A stretch of DNA of 44,526 bases from Lachnospiraceae bacterium (GCA_028696165.1 JAQVHQ010000027.1:1-44526), one strand, 5' to 3'; shown: positions 24,807-32,934, counted from the stretch's first letter. Made by a program: numbers and translations. Notes: a model not told the origin generated them from the sequence alone.

Positions 24807-25175
24807 ATGAAGAAGAGTAATTTTGTAGCATTGGTATTAGGAACAATCAGTGGTGTGTTTTTTGCACTGGGAATGTGCATGGCGTTATTGCCGGAATGGG
24901 ATGCATTTAGACCTGGTGTGGGTCTTGGATGCATAGGAGCAGTGTTGGCTCTGATTACTGTGTTTGTTTGGAGAAGAATGGAGCATAAGCAGCCACTCAA
25001 AATCACAGGTAAATCAGTTCTTATCGTTCTCATTGCATTGGTTGGTTCACTTGCATTAGGTCTTGGTATGGTCAATGTAATAGTTTGGGCAAATCTGGTA
25101 AGAGGTATTATTATTGGATTAGTTGGAATCGTAGCATTGCTTATGCTGATTCCGATTTGTAAGGGGTTAAAATAA
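24807..25175 (+). CDS. Four-TM membrane protein (122 aa)
   Basis: Four hydrophobic segments at about residues 7-28, 33-54, 68-88 and 92-118, with a basic WRRMEHKQ loop between the second and third. No known motif is seen. GAGGAAG precedes ATG 24807. First gene of the promoter E operon, followed by a micropeptide and an exporter-type ABC transporter, so a role with that transporter (immunity, assembly or sensing) is possible but only positional. Confidence 0.78.
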   Translation: MKKSNFVALVLGTISGVFFALGMCMALLPEWDAFRPGVGLGCIGAVLALITVFVWRRMEHKQPLKITGKSVLIVLIALVGSLALGLGMVNVIVWANLVRGIIIGLVGIVALLMLIPICKGLK

Positions 25176-25214
25176 ATTATGAAAGAAGCACAAAAAAATG
25201 GAGGTAGTGACAGT

Positions 25215-25307
25215 ATGAAAGTATTTTTAAAAATAGTAGCTGTTGTAGCAGTGATAATATCAGGAATTCTTGGAATTATGGCATTTTTGGATCGCAGAGA
25301 GGCATAG
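25215..25307 (+). CDS. Hydrophobic micropeptide 2 (30 aa; 42 aa from an upstream start)
   Basis: From ATG 25215 (GGAGG 10 bp upstream) it starts MKVFLKIVAVVAVIISG and ends AFLDRREA: a single membrane span with charged ends. An in-frame ATG at 25179 would add 12 polar residues. It differs from the other micropeptides in its acidic/basic tail. It ends 13 bp before the ABC ATPase and may be a small subunit or regulator of that transporter. Confidence 0.62.
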   Translation: MKVFLKIVAVVAVIISGILGIMAFLDRREA

Positions 25308-25320
25308 GAAGGAGAACATT

Positions 25321-26232
25321 ATGTTAGCAATTAGAACACAAAAACTCAGTCGATCCTTCAAGGGAAAGCCGGCTGTCAGCAATCTGAATATGCATGTTCC
25401 GGAAGGAAGTATCTATGGTTTTATCGGACAGAATGGAGCAGGAAAGTCCACAACGCAAAAAATGATTTGTGGATTGCTGCATCCGGATGAGGGGAACATA
25501 TCCCTCTATGGAAAATCCGGGGATGACAGTGAAATACGAAGCAAAATTGGTGTCATTATTGAATCACCAGCATTATTTCCAAATGCAAGTGCATATGAGA
25601 ATATGATGATGCAGGCTTTGAATTTAGGAGTTGATAATACAGAAGAAAAAATTAAAGAAATTTTAAAACTGGTTGGTTTGTCCGATACAGATAAGAAAAA
25701 ATCAAAATTATTTTCTCTGGGTATGAAGCAGCGACTGGCCATAGGACAAACACTTCTGGGTGATCCTAAACTTCTTATTTTAGATGAGCCGATGAATGGC
25801 CTGGATCCTCAGGGAATCATAGAAATCCGTAATACATTGCAGAAGATAAACAAGGAACAAGGTATCACAATCCTGATTAGTTCACATATTTTGGGTGAAT
25901 TGTCTCGTATAGCAACGCACTACGGTATTATTAAGCAAGGCGAAATGATAGAAGAAATCAATAAAGATGCTCTTCGCGAGAAATGTAAAGAGTATATGAC
26001 TGTTCGTGTAAGCAATCCCCATATGGCAGAAGGCCTCATTCGTACAGCCTTGGGAGCAAACCAGCCCATTGAAGTAACAGAGGATGCGGTTCATATTCAC
26101 CATTATCAGGATGGAGAAAAAATTAATCGCCTGTTGGTAGGCAGTGGTATCTATGCATCTGAAATCAAGCAGCATAAAATGGACCTGGAAGAATACTTCC
26201 TGGCAGCTATGGAGGGACGTACACATGCTTAA
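25321..26232 (+). CDS. ABC exporter ATP-binding protein, BcrA/LanF-like (303 aa)
   Basis: ATPase of the bacitracin/lantibiotic-immunity type. Walker A GQNGAGKST, Q-loop region IIESPALFPNASAYENM, signature FSLGMKQR, Walker B LILDEP with the D-loop NGLDPQG and H-loop SSHIL. The IESP-LFP-lsAyeNL pattern and the PMNGLDPQGI block are typical of peptide antibiotic self-protection transporters (LanF, BcrA). AAGGAG precedes ATG 25321. It overlaps the permease start by 8 bp. Under promoter E it would give the regulon an intact exporter, in contrast to the broken one at 2319. Confidence 0.93.
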   Translation: MLAIRTQKLSRSFKGKPAVSNLNMHVPEGSIYGFIGQNGAGKSTTQKMICGLLHPDEGNISLYGKSGDDSEIRSKIGVIIESPALFPNASAYENMMMQALNLGVDNTEEKIKEILKLVGLSDTDKKKSKLFSLGMKQRLAIGQTLLGDPKLLILDEPMNGLDPQGIIEIRNTLQKINKEQGITILISSHILGELSRIATHYGIIKQGEMIEEINKDALREKCKEYMTVRVSNPHMAEGLIRTALGANQPIEVTEDAVHIHHYQDGEKINRLLVGSGIYASEIKQHKMDLEEYFLAAMEGRTHA

Positions 26233-26983
26233 TTTAATCAAAATGGACTTAAGACGGACTTTCCGCACACCACTTTTTTATGCTTTACTTCTTGGCCTTG
26301 GTGTCATGCTTGGTACTTTCGCCATGACAGGAGTTATGGGAGAAAATCAAAGCATTGCTGCTTTAATTGGACCTGTTTCCTCAGCTGGAAATATGATGTC
26401 TACAATGGGAATGTCTATGGTGCTAATATTTGGTGCAATTTATGTCGTATCCATCATCGGGAAAGATTTTTCCACAGGTTTTATTAAAAATATTTTAACC
26501 ATTCATGCAAATAAGAGCTCTTATATTCTCGCTAAATTAGTTGTTGGAACAATTGTAAGTGCACTTATGCTCGTATTTTATATTGTTTTGATGATAATTC
26601 TTGGAGCAATTCAAGGTTTACCGGTTGGAATACCTTCTATTGGAGGTTTGATTCTATTCATTATTGGAAAATTACTGCTGGCAGTTGCTTTAAATGCTTT
26701 ACTTATAGGTTTTGAACTGACATTTCGAAATCTGCCAATCAGTATCCTGGCATGCTTTATGTTTGGAATGGGCGGAGCAACTATGCTGCTGTCTATGCTT
26801 GGAAGTTCTTTAAATATTCCATTACTTCAGACTATTTCTACATTTACCATTGCAGGAAGCAGCAGCATTGGAATGCTGACCATCATAGCAGGTGATTTTA
26901 TACATATAGTAATTTGCAGTTTAGTGTGGCTTGCATTTGCTCTAATTACAGCCTGTCTCATCATGAAGAGAAAAGATGTGTGA
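26225..26983 (+). CDS. ABC-2 type permease, lantibiotic-immunity-like (252 aa)
   Basis: Six predicted membrane segments spread over 252 residues, starting MLNLIKMDLRRTFRTPLFY with the typical amphipathic elbow helix before TM1, and the cytoplasmic loop GKDFSTGFIKNIL between TM2 and TM3. This matches the BcrB/LanE/LanG class of short permeases. Start 26225 overlaps the ATPase by 8 bp, indicating coupling. Substrate is unknown; peptides or membrane-active compounds are the family norm. Confidence 0.9.
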   Translation: MLNLIKMDLRRTFRTPLFYALLLGLGVMLGTFAMTGVMGENQSIAALIGPVSSAGNMMSTMGMSMVLIFGAIYVVSIIGKDFSTGFIKNILTIHANKSSYILAKLVVGTIVSALMLVFYIVLMIILGAIQGLPVGIPSIGGLILFIIGKLLLAVALNALLIGFELTFRNLPISILACFMFGMGGATMLLSMLGSSLNIPLLQTISTFTIAGSSSIGMLTIIAGDFIHIVICSLVWLAFALITACLIMKRKDV

Positions 26984-26993
26984 TGAATTAATG

Positions 26994-27041
26994 TAACCCA
27001 AACAATTTACAGATATTTCTGAAACAAATAGATTGTACACT
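26994..27041 (+). promoter_or_regulatory. Triple 11-bp repeat promoter F (before second peptide pair)
   Basis: TAACCCAAACA, ATTTACAGATA, TTTCTGAAACA, 9 bp and the -10 TACACT (27036-27041). Repeats two and three, the gap and the leader are nearly the same as at site D, so D and F are duplicates. Confidence 0.77.
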
Positions 27042-27077
27042 AAGAAAGAAGTTAAGACAGAGAGGAGTGAACAGCTG

Positions 27078-27158
27078 ATGCCTAAGATCGTAGTTGTAGC
27101 CATAATCGTAGTTGTAGTAGTAGTTTTGCTGGCAGTCATAAATAGTAAAAAGAAATAG
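27078..27158 (+). CDS. Hydrophobic micropeptide 3a (26 aa)
   Basis: GAGGAG lies upstream of ATG 27078. It starts MPKIVVVAIIVVVVVV and ends AVINSKKK: one Val/Ile membrane span with a triple-Lys tail. It is first after promoter F, in the same position as micropeptide 1a after promoter D. Confidence 0.72.
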   Translation: MPKIVVVAIIVVVVVVLLAVINSKKK

Positions 27159-27197
27159 ATTGGAAACAGGTAGAAAATCAGAGAAAGGAGAACAGGT

Positions 27198-27281
27198 ATG
27201 ATTACAAAAGTTATCGTTGTAGCAGTGATAGTAGTTATTGGAATTGCAGTTGTAGCATTCGTAAAGAGTAAAAGCAAATAA
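27198..27281 (+). CDS. Hydrophobic micropeptide 3b (27 aa)
   Basis: AAAGGAG lies 8 bp before ATG 27198. It starts MITKVIVVAVIVVIG and ends AFVKSKSK, sharing its first ten residues with micropeptide 1a and the same KSK-K tail. No radical SAM gene follows this pair; the next gene is a MATE pump after a hairpin. Confidence 0.75.
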   Translation: MITKVIVVAVIVVIGIAVVAFVKSKSK

Positions 27282-27435
27282 TTCAATTGTGTTTTTTGTG
27301 AGAACGTCGCGTTTGTAAAGGAACATGTCTTGTTGTAGGAAAATGTAATGATTACGTACATTTATAGTATAAATTTCAGCAATAATTACCTATTACAAAC
27401 AAAAAAATAATACTGTATAATAATCAATATTGGGT

Positions 27436-27520
27436 AGTAGCTGATGTGAATGCCTCGCATCGGCTGCTATTTTTTTGTTGCTATGCAATGAAAAGAGGTT
27501 CGGGAGACCTTTTTAATTGC
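27436..27520 (+). terminator. Two consecutive hairpins before MATE gene (terminator or attenuator)
   Basis: Hairpin 1: AGTAGCTGATG (27436-27446) pairs with CATCGGCTGCT (27458-27468) including two wobbles, followed by a run of seven T. Hairpin 2: GCAAT-AAAAGAGGT (27485 on) pairs with ACCTTTTT-ATTGC (to 27520). A TATAAT at 27416-27421 just upstream could start a short RNA through both, ending 48 bp before the MATE start. Confidence 0.6.
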
Positions 27521-27568
27521 AATTCAGATTAGAGTAGACATTTGTTCTACACACGAGGAGGAAATAAA

Positions 27569-28948
27569 ATGAATCAAAATTCAAATCAATATCTTGCAGA
27601 GGCGCCGATTGGAAAGCTTATGATGAAGTTTTCAATTCCCTGCATCATGTCGCTGCTTGTATCGTCACTATATAATATTGTCGATCAGATCTTTATAGGA
27701 AGAGGCGTAGGCTACCTGGGAAATGGTGCTACGAATGTAGTGTTCCCCATAACAGTTATTGCGTTGGCAATCGCATTAATGATTGGTGATGGATGTGCAG
27801 CCTTTTTAAGCATATGTCAGGGTAAGAAAGACACCGAAGGTACAAAAAAAGGCGTAGGAAATTCTATCTTTTTACTGGTAATTATCAGTATCATACTGAT
27901 GATTATTTTTATGTTCGGACGTGAAGGAATCCTTCATGCATTTGGAGCAACTGAAAACAATATTGAATATGCGAGAGATTATTTCAATATTATTGCAATT
28001 GGAATTCCATTTTTTATGTTTGCTAATGGATTAAACTCTGTGATTCGTGCAGATGGAAGTCCTCAGTTTGCCATGATATCCACATTAGTTGGATGTATCA
28101 TGAATGTTATATTAGACCCGATTGCAATCTTTGTATTCCACTGGGGAGTAAAAGGAGCAGCCATAGCAACTATCGCAGGTCAGGTTGTGTCAGCGATTCT
28201 TGCGCTATACTATCTGTTCCACACAAAATCATTTAAATTATCTAAAAACAGTTTTAAGATAAAAGGCTCCATTGTGAAGCGCGTCTTACCACTTGGAATC
28301 AGCAGTTTTCTGACTCAGTTGTCGATTGTTATTATCATGGGTGTTATGAATAATGTATTGGTAAAATATGGAGCCATGTCGAAATATGGAGCTGATATTC
28401 CCATGACAGTAGTTGGAATTGTTATGAAGGTTTTCCAGATTGTAATTGCATTTGTAATCGGTGTTGCAGCAGGTTCGCAGCCGATTGTTGGATATAATTA
28501 TGGTGCAGGACTCTTTGGACGTGTGAAAGAAATCTATAAGAAAATGATGATCGCAGAAGTATGTATTGGTGTTATAGCAACTATCTGTTTTGAACTTTTT
28601 CCATTACAGCTTATCGGGCTGTTCGGAAGTGAGAGTGATTTGTATAACGAATTTGGAGTTTTGGCGTTCAGAATTTTCCTGAGTACAATTATATTTTGTT
28701 GTGTAGTAAAATCAACAAGTGTATTCTTACAATCATTGGGAAAACCGGTGATGTCAATGGGCATTTCATTACTCAGAGACTTTGTCTTAAGTGTGCCGCT
28801 TGTGTTATTACTGCCATTGGCTTTTGGCGTGGAAGGCCCATTGTTTTCAGGCCCAATCGCAGACATTGTTACATTTCTTGTTGTAGTGATTATGATGAGA
28901 CATGTCATGAAGGGCTTAGATACACAGATGAAGAAGGAAGAGGTATAA
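27569..28948 (+). CDS. MATE family efflux transporter (459 aa)
   Basis: Second MATE-type multidrug antiporter of the window, not closely similar to the one at 12224. Seen: APIGKLMMKFSIPCIMSLLVSSLYNIVDQIFIG, the central VIRADGSPQFAM and YNYGAGLF, and twelve hydrophobic segments, the pattern of the MepA-like branch. Start 27569 follows GAGGAGG; the longer frame from 27542 lacks a site. It is followed 4 bp later by a cytidylate-kinase-like gene. Upstream hairpins suggest regulation at the leader. Confidence 0.93.
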   Translation: MNQNSNQYLAEAPIGKLMMKFSIPCIMSLLVSSLYNIVDQIFIGRGVGYLGNGATNVVFPITVIALAIALMIGDGCAAFLSICQGKKDTEGTKKGVGNSIFLLVIISIILMIIFMFGREGILHAFGATENNIEYARDYFNIIAIGIPFFMFANGLNSVIRADGSPQFAMISTLVGCIMNVILDPIAIFVFHWGVKGAAIATIAGQVVSAILALYYLFHTKSFKLSKNSFKIKGSIVKRVLPLGISSFLTQLSIVIIMGVMNNVLVKYGAMSKYGADIPMTVVGIVMKVFQIVIAFVIGVAAGSQPIVGYNYGAGLFGRVKEIYKKMMIAEVCIGVIATICFELFPLQLIGLFGSESDLYNEFGVLAFRIFLSTIIFCCVVKSTSVFLQSLGKPVMSMGISLLRDFVLSVPLVLLLPLAFGVEGPLFSGPIADIVTFLVVVIMMRHVMKGLDTQMKKEEV

Positions 28949-28952
28949 AGAT

Positions 28953-29537
28953 ATGGAGAAGAAAATTATTACAATAGGCAGACAGTTTGGTGCAGGTGGA
29001 CGTGAGGTTGGAAAGCGATTAGCAGAAAAATTAAATATCCCTTATTACGATAAGGAGATTATTGATTCTGCAGCAGTTTTAAGCGGATTGTCAAAAGAAT
29101 ATATAGCTCAGAATGATGAGACCGTAACAAACAGTTTTCTGTACTCACTGGTAATGGGAACAAGAACTCTAACCGGACAGAAAACAGTAGAAGAGATTAA
29201 GATGGATGCACAGAGAGAAGCTCTTATGGAAATCGCCGCAAAGGGCAGCGCTGTAATCATAGGAAGAGTAGCGGATTATACATTAAGAGAAGAAAATCCA
29301 TTCCGTATATTCATTTCGGCAGATGAAAAGATTCGTGTAGAGAGAGTCTGTAAAAGAGATGGGTTATCAGAATCAGAAGCATTAAAAAAAGTACATAAAA
29401 TGGATAAACTGAGATCGGCATATTACAATGAATATGCGTATGCTGCCTGGGGTAAGGCGGACAATTATGATCTGTGTATAAATCTCTCAAAAATAAGTAT
29501 TGATACAGCAATTGATATGATTATGTTGAATATGTAA
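28953..29537 (+). CDS. Cytidylate kinase-like family protein (194 aa)
   Basis: P-loop nucleotide kinase-like protein of PF13189 type. The phosphate loop is GRQFGAGGREVGKRLA (residues 8-23), then IPYYDKEII, VIIGRVADY and a C-terminal lid region RVERVCKRDGLSE. These proteins are common next to transporter genes in Clostridia, but their substrate is not established. It starts 4 bp after the MATE stop, so it is co-transcribed. Confidence 0.85.
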   Translation: MEKKIITIGRQFGAGGREVGKRLAEKLNIPYYDKEIIDSAAVLSGLSKEYIAQNDETVTNSFLYSLVMGTRTLTGQKTVEEIKMDAQREALMEIAAKGSAVIIGRVADYTLREENPFRIFISADEKIRVERVCKRDGLSESEALKKVHKMDKLRSAYYNEYAYAAWGKADNYDLCINLSKISIDTAIDMIMLNM

Positions 29538-29584
29538 AGCATATGCTGGATATACCAATAAAAGTTTTGTATAAAAACGAGAAT

Positions 29585-29630
29585 CAAATAAGAACATCCT
29601 GGTCGAAAAAGACCAGGATGTTCTTATTTG
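29585..29630. terminator. Long perfect hairpin, bidirectional terminator-like
   Basis: A 20-bp perfect stem (29585-29604 with 29611-29630) around the loop GAAAAA. It contains A/T-rich outer arms (CAAATAAGAAC and GTTCTTATTTG), so it would stop transcription on both strands. Confidence 0.8.
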
Positions 29631-29705
29631 ATATTGAGTTTAGAAGGGAATGGTGGTGTTTTATAGGGTGTAAGTCTTTTTGTTTATGAAAAAAGCCAGA
29701 TATTT

Positions 29706-29734
29706 TTGCTTTTTGCAGGGGTTATAGTTATAAT
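29706..29734 (+). promoter_or_regulatory. SigA-type promoter before dipeptidase
   Basis: The -35 is TTGCTT (29706-29711), then a 17-bp spacer and a perfect -10 TATAAT (29729-29734). The start codon of the dipeptidase is 46 bp downstream. Confidence 0.65.
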
Positions 29735-29779
29735 GAGAAAATAAGCAATAAAACGGTAACTGATAAAGGGGAAGAATAC

Positions 29780-30635
29780 ATGAAATTAATCGATATGCAT
29801 TGCGATACGATATGGAAATTAGAAAAAGTGGACAGACTGAATCTGGATGGAAAGATGCAGCCAGAGTCTTTACATGATAATACAGGACATATCAATGTGG
29901 CTGGAATGCGGAAAGCAGGGACGGTTGCACAGTTCTTTGCAAACTTTATTTATATGGATTGGTATGATAAGGACTATGAGAAAGGCTATGCCGGAGCATT
30001 GTCTATGATCGAAAGAACGAAAAAGGAAATCCAGATTGCTGGAGAAGATATGCAGATGGTGACTTCCTGTGAAGAATTCCAGAAACTTCAGGGAAAGATC
30101 GGCGTATCCGACCAGCGATGAACCAGACTTGATGAACAGGGGACTAAAGCCATTTGGTCTGGAAGTCGTCCAGGAAATGAACAGACTGGGCATGCTTATC
30201 GATGTATCTCATATGTCGGACGGTGGATTCTGGGACTGCATCAAACATAGCACAAAACCAATCGTGGCATCCCATTCTAATGCAAGGGTACTTTGCCCGG
30301 CACGTCGAAATATGACCGATGACATGTTTAAAGCTTTGGCAGAAAAAGGCGGCGTATCCGGTGTGAATTTCTATCCGTATTTTGTACAGAAAGACGGGAA
30401 GTGTACCGCAGATGACATAGCATCCCATGTGGCGCACATGATTCAGGTGGGAGGAGAAGACCTTCCTGCAGTGGGAACCGATTTTGATGGTTACGACAGA
30501 GGCGAGTCGGAGATTACACACGTAAGCCAGATGGATTTATTCTATCATGCCATGGAAAAGGCGGGGCTTACCCCGCGACAAATCGATAAAGTTTGTTATG
30601 AAAATGTATTGTGTGTTATGCAGGAAGTGTTATAG
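29780..30635 (+). pseudogene. Membrane-dipeptidase-like peptidase M19, broken by internal deletion
   Basis: The first frame (29780-30121) carries the first zinc motif DMHCDT and the following helix, ending at EEFQKLQGKIG. The remainder is in another frame from about 30105: AYPTSDEPDLMNRGL, GLEVVQEMNRLGM, then DVSHMSDGGFWD and ASHSNARV with the later metal histidines, VGTDFDGYD and the end at 30635. The segment between, which in this family contains the bridging metal Glu (TVEEGG-type), about 40-60 residues, is absent. The enzyme would cleave dipeptides; this copy should be inactive. It has its own promoter and precedes an aldo/keto reductase. Confidence 0.85.
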
Positions 30636-30675
30636 TATTAGTACATATATAATCAAGAAAGAGAGAGGTATGAAT

Positions 30676-31830
30676 ATGAATTATAGAACACTTGGAAAAA
30701 CAGGAATCAAGGTCAGCGAGATCGGACTTGGAAGCGAAGGTTATGTGAATCAGAGCGAGGAACATTCCTTGGAGCTGATTCAGGCGGCTATAGACAATGG
30801 CATTAATTATTTTGATTTATATAATTCAGAGCCTTATATTCGGGCAGCATTGGGTAAGGCAATGAAAGGTAGGAGAGATAAATTCGTCCTGCAGGGACAT
30901 CTTTGTTCTGCATGGCTGGATGGACAGTACAAACGTACCCGTGATATGGAACAGGTAAAGGCTGCCTGTCATGACCTGTTTGAACTGCTGGATACAGATT
31001 ACGTAGATATCGGCATGATCCATTATGTGGACGAACAGAAAGATTTTGATCAGGTTTTTGGTGGAGAAGTTTTACAGTATGCCAAGCAATTAAAAGCAGA
31101 AGGCAAAATCAGACATATCGGTATGAGCACACATAATCCGAAAGTAGCCTTGCAGGCTGCAAAAAGTGGAGATATCGAAGTCATGATGCTTAGTGTCAAT
31201 CCAGCGTATGATATGCTGCCATCTGACGAGGATGTAAATAATCTATTTGAAGAATCTACCTATAGCCAGAAATCAGCACTTTCCAATATTGATCCGGAAA
31301 GAGAAGACCTTTATACATACTGTGAGACCAATGGTATTGCACTGACGGTTATGAAGCCATATGCAGGCGGTGCTCTGTTAGATGCCAAAGAGAGTCCATT
31401 TGGAGTGGCAATGAGTGTGCATCAATGTCTTCACTATTGCCTGACACGTCCGGCTGTAGCAACTGTACTTAGCGGTGCCCATAATAAGGAACAGCTTATA
31501 GAAGCAGCAGCCTACTGTGATGCCCCTGAAGAGAAGAAAGAGTATGCGACTATACTGGCTTCTGCACCGGCACATAGTTTCTCTGACAAATGTATGTATT
31601 GTGGACACTGCGCACCATGTACTGTAGGGATCGATATAGCATCGGTAAATAAATTTGCAGATCTCTGTGAGGCTCAGGGTATGGTGCCGGAAACCGTGCG
31701 GGAACACTATGCTGCACTAGAAGTACATGCCAGTGAATGTGTAAGCTGCGGAGTCTGTGAGACCAACTGCCCATTTGGTGTGAAGATCATAGAACATATG
31801 GAGAAGGCAGCAGAGATATTTGGAAATTAA
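30676..31830 (+). CDS. Aldo/keto reductase with ferredoxin-like C terminus (384 aa)
   Basis: An N-terminal AKR barrel (about residues 1-285): MNYRTLGKTGIKVSEIGLG, FDLYNSEP with Tyr as in the catalytic tetrad region, and IRHIGMSTHNP. The C-terminal domain (about 300-384) has two cysteine clusters, CMYCGHCAPC and CVSCGVCETNCPFG, for iron-sulphur centres. This fused form is common in anaerobic Firmicutes and is thought to couple ferredoxin-type electron flow to carbonyl reduction; the substrate is unknown. Start 30676 is preferred to 30670 because GAGAGG lies 7 bp before it. Confidence 0.92.
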   Translation: MNYRTLGKTGIKVSEIGLGSEGYVNQSEEHSLELIQAAIDNGINYFDLYNSEPYIRAALGKAMKGRRDKFVLQGHLCSAWLDGQYKRTRDMEQVKAACHDLFELLDTDYVDIGMIHYVDEQKDFDQVFGGEVLQYAKQLKAEGKIRHIGMSTHNPKVALQAAKSGDIEVMMLSVNPAYDMLPSDEDVNNLFEESTYSQKSALSNIDPEREDLYTYCETNGIALTVMKPYAGGALLDAKESPFGVAMSVHQCLHYCLTRPAVATVLSGAHNKEQLIEAAAYCDAPEEKKEYATILASAPAHSFSDKCMYCGHCAPCTVGIDIASVNKFADLCEAQGMVPETVREHYAALEVHASECVSCGVCETNCPFGVKIIEHMEKAAEIFGN

Positions 31831-31869
31831 AGAAAGTGAATTTGTAGAGAATAGTATATAAGTAATGAG

Positions 31870-31906
31870 AAGAAGCGTGGGGTCTGATTTGGGCTCCACG
31901 CTTCTT
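31870..31906 (+). terminator. Terminator hairpin after aldo/keto reductase
   Basis: AAGAAGCGTGG pairs with CCACGCTTCTT over 11 bp around a 15-base loop; the T run after it is short. Confidence 0.75.
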
Positions 31907-32000
31907 GCATTAGTTTTACTTATGAATTAGCAGTGAAATCCAAATTGTTTTTCAGAACGCTGACAGATAAAATAAAATCAAAAAAGAAGGAGATTACAAT

Positions 32001-32516
32001 ATGCATAAGAATTTAATCATTTACTATTCAAGAAAAGGTCAGAATTACTGGAACGGCGGTATTAAAAATATCGCAAAAGGAAATACAGAAATCGTAGCAG
32101 AATTCATCCAGACGGCTGTTGGTGGAGATCTGTTTGAAGTAGAAACAGTCAAAGAATATGACGCAGATTATTACAAATGTATTGATGAAGCACAGGATGA
32201 ATTACGTGCAAAAGCAAGACCTGAACTGAAAAAGTATCTTGATAACATTGATGAGTACGATAATGTATTCGTGTGTGGACCTTGCTGGTGGGGAACTTAT
32301 CCTATGGCAGTATTCACACAGCTTGAAAAACTGGATTTCACAGGCAAAAAAGTAATGGCAGTTATGACACACGAGGGATCTGGTCTTGGAAGCTCGGAAC
32401 GTGACTTAAAGAAAATCTGTACAGGAGCAACCTTTGGAAAAGGATTATCTGTTCATGGTGCAGATGCAGCAGGCTCAGAGAGTACAGTTGCTGCATGGGC
32501 AAAGAAACAGGCTTAA
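32001..32516 (+). CDS. Flavodoxin-family protein (171 aa)
   Basis: FMN-binding electron carrier or quinone-reductase-like protein. The phosphate-binding loop region is YYSRKGQNYWNGGIKNIAKGNTE (residues 9 onward, slightly expanded compared with classic flavodoxin), the 50s-90s loops include CGPCWWGTYPMA and the last strand gives MTHEGSGLGSS. AAGGAG precedes ATG 32001. It heads a compact three-gene unit with a cyclophilin-like and an NTF2-like protein, suggesting a small redox or detoxification operon. Confidence 0.9.
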   Translation: MHKNLIIYYSRKGQNYWNGGIKNIAKGNTEIVAEFIQTAVGGDLFEVETVKEYDADYYKCIDEAQDELRAKARPELKKYLDNIDEYDNVFVCGPCWWGTYPMAVFTQLEKLDFTGKKVMAVMTHEGSGLGSSERDLKKICTGATFGKGLSVHGADAAGSESTVAAWAKKQA

Positions 32517-32541
32517 TTAATCACAAAAGGAAGTGCATATA

Positions 32542-32934
32542 ATGGCAAGAAGATTTCGTATTACGATAGATGGAACGGTATATCATGCAGCAATGCAGGA
32601 CAATCCACTGGTTAATAGACTAGCATCCCTGTGTCCCTTTGAACAGGAGTACACCAGAAATACGGAAAATGAGTATTATACAAAACTGGTGGAAGAATGC
32701 TCGGATAAAGGCTGTCAGATGATTTCTAAGGCAAAAAAGAATACAATCTGTTTTTTCAAAGGATGGAATGCACTGAATTTTGTTTTCTATGATTGTGATA
32801 TAGCACCATTTAAAATCGCTTATCTTGGCGATATGGAAGAAGATGCCACAGAACAGTTAAGGAAGGCTGGAAAGACAATCAGAGTATTGTGTGAGGATAT
32901 CACCGAAACAGCAGGAGGTGCAGAACGTGAATGA
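32542..32934 (+). CDS. Cyclophilin-like fold protein (130 aa)
   Basis: The N terminus FRITIDGTVYHAAMQDNPLVNRLASL matches the start of small bacterial cyclophilin-like (DUF/PF18050-type) proteins that often sit beside flavodoxins. No peptidyl-prolyl isomerase active-site signature is recognisable, and the central part diverges from the usual family, so the call is moderate. Start 32542 follows AAAGGAAG; a GTG at 32533 is the alternative. Its 3' end overlaps the next gene by 8 bp. Confidence 0.55.
   Translation: MARRFRITIDGTVYHAAMQDNPLVNRLASLCPFEQEYTRNTENEYYTKLVEECSDKGCQMISKAKKNTICFFKGWNALNFVFYDCDIAPFKIAYLGDMEEDATEQLRKAGKTIRVLCEDITETAGGAERE

Noticed and set aside
26942-27361. Minus-strand open frame over the second micropeptide pair
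   Set aside because: Low-complexity mirror of Val-rich codons on the plus strand.
27380-27421. Activator array before the second MATE gene
   Set aside because: TTACAAACA is present but the gap to TATAAT does not equal 9 bp, so the shared geometry is not met.
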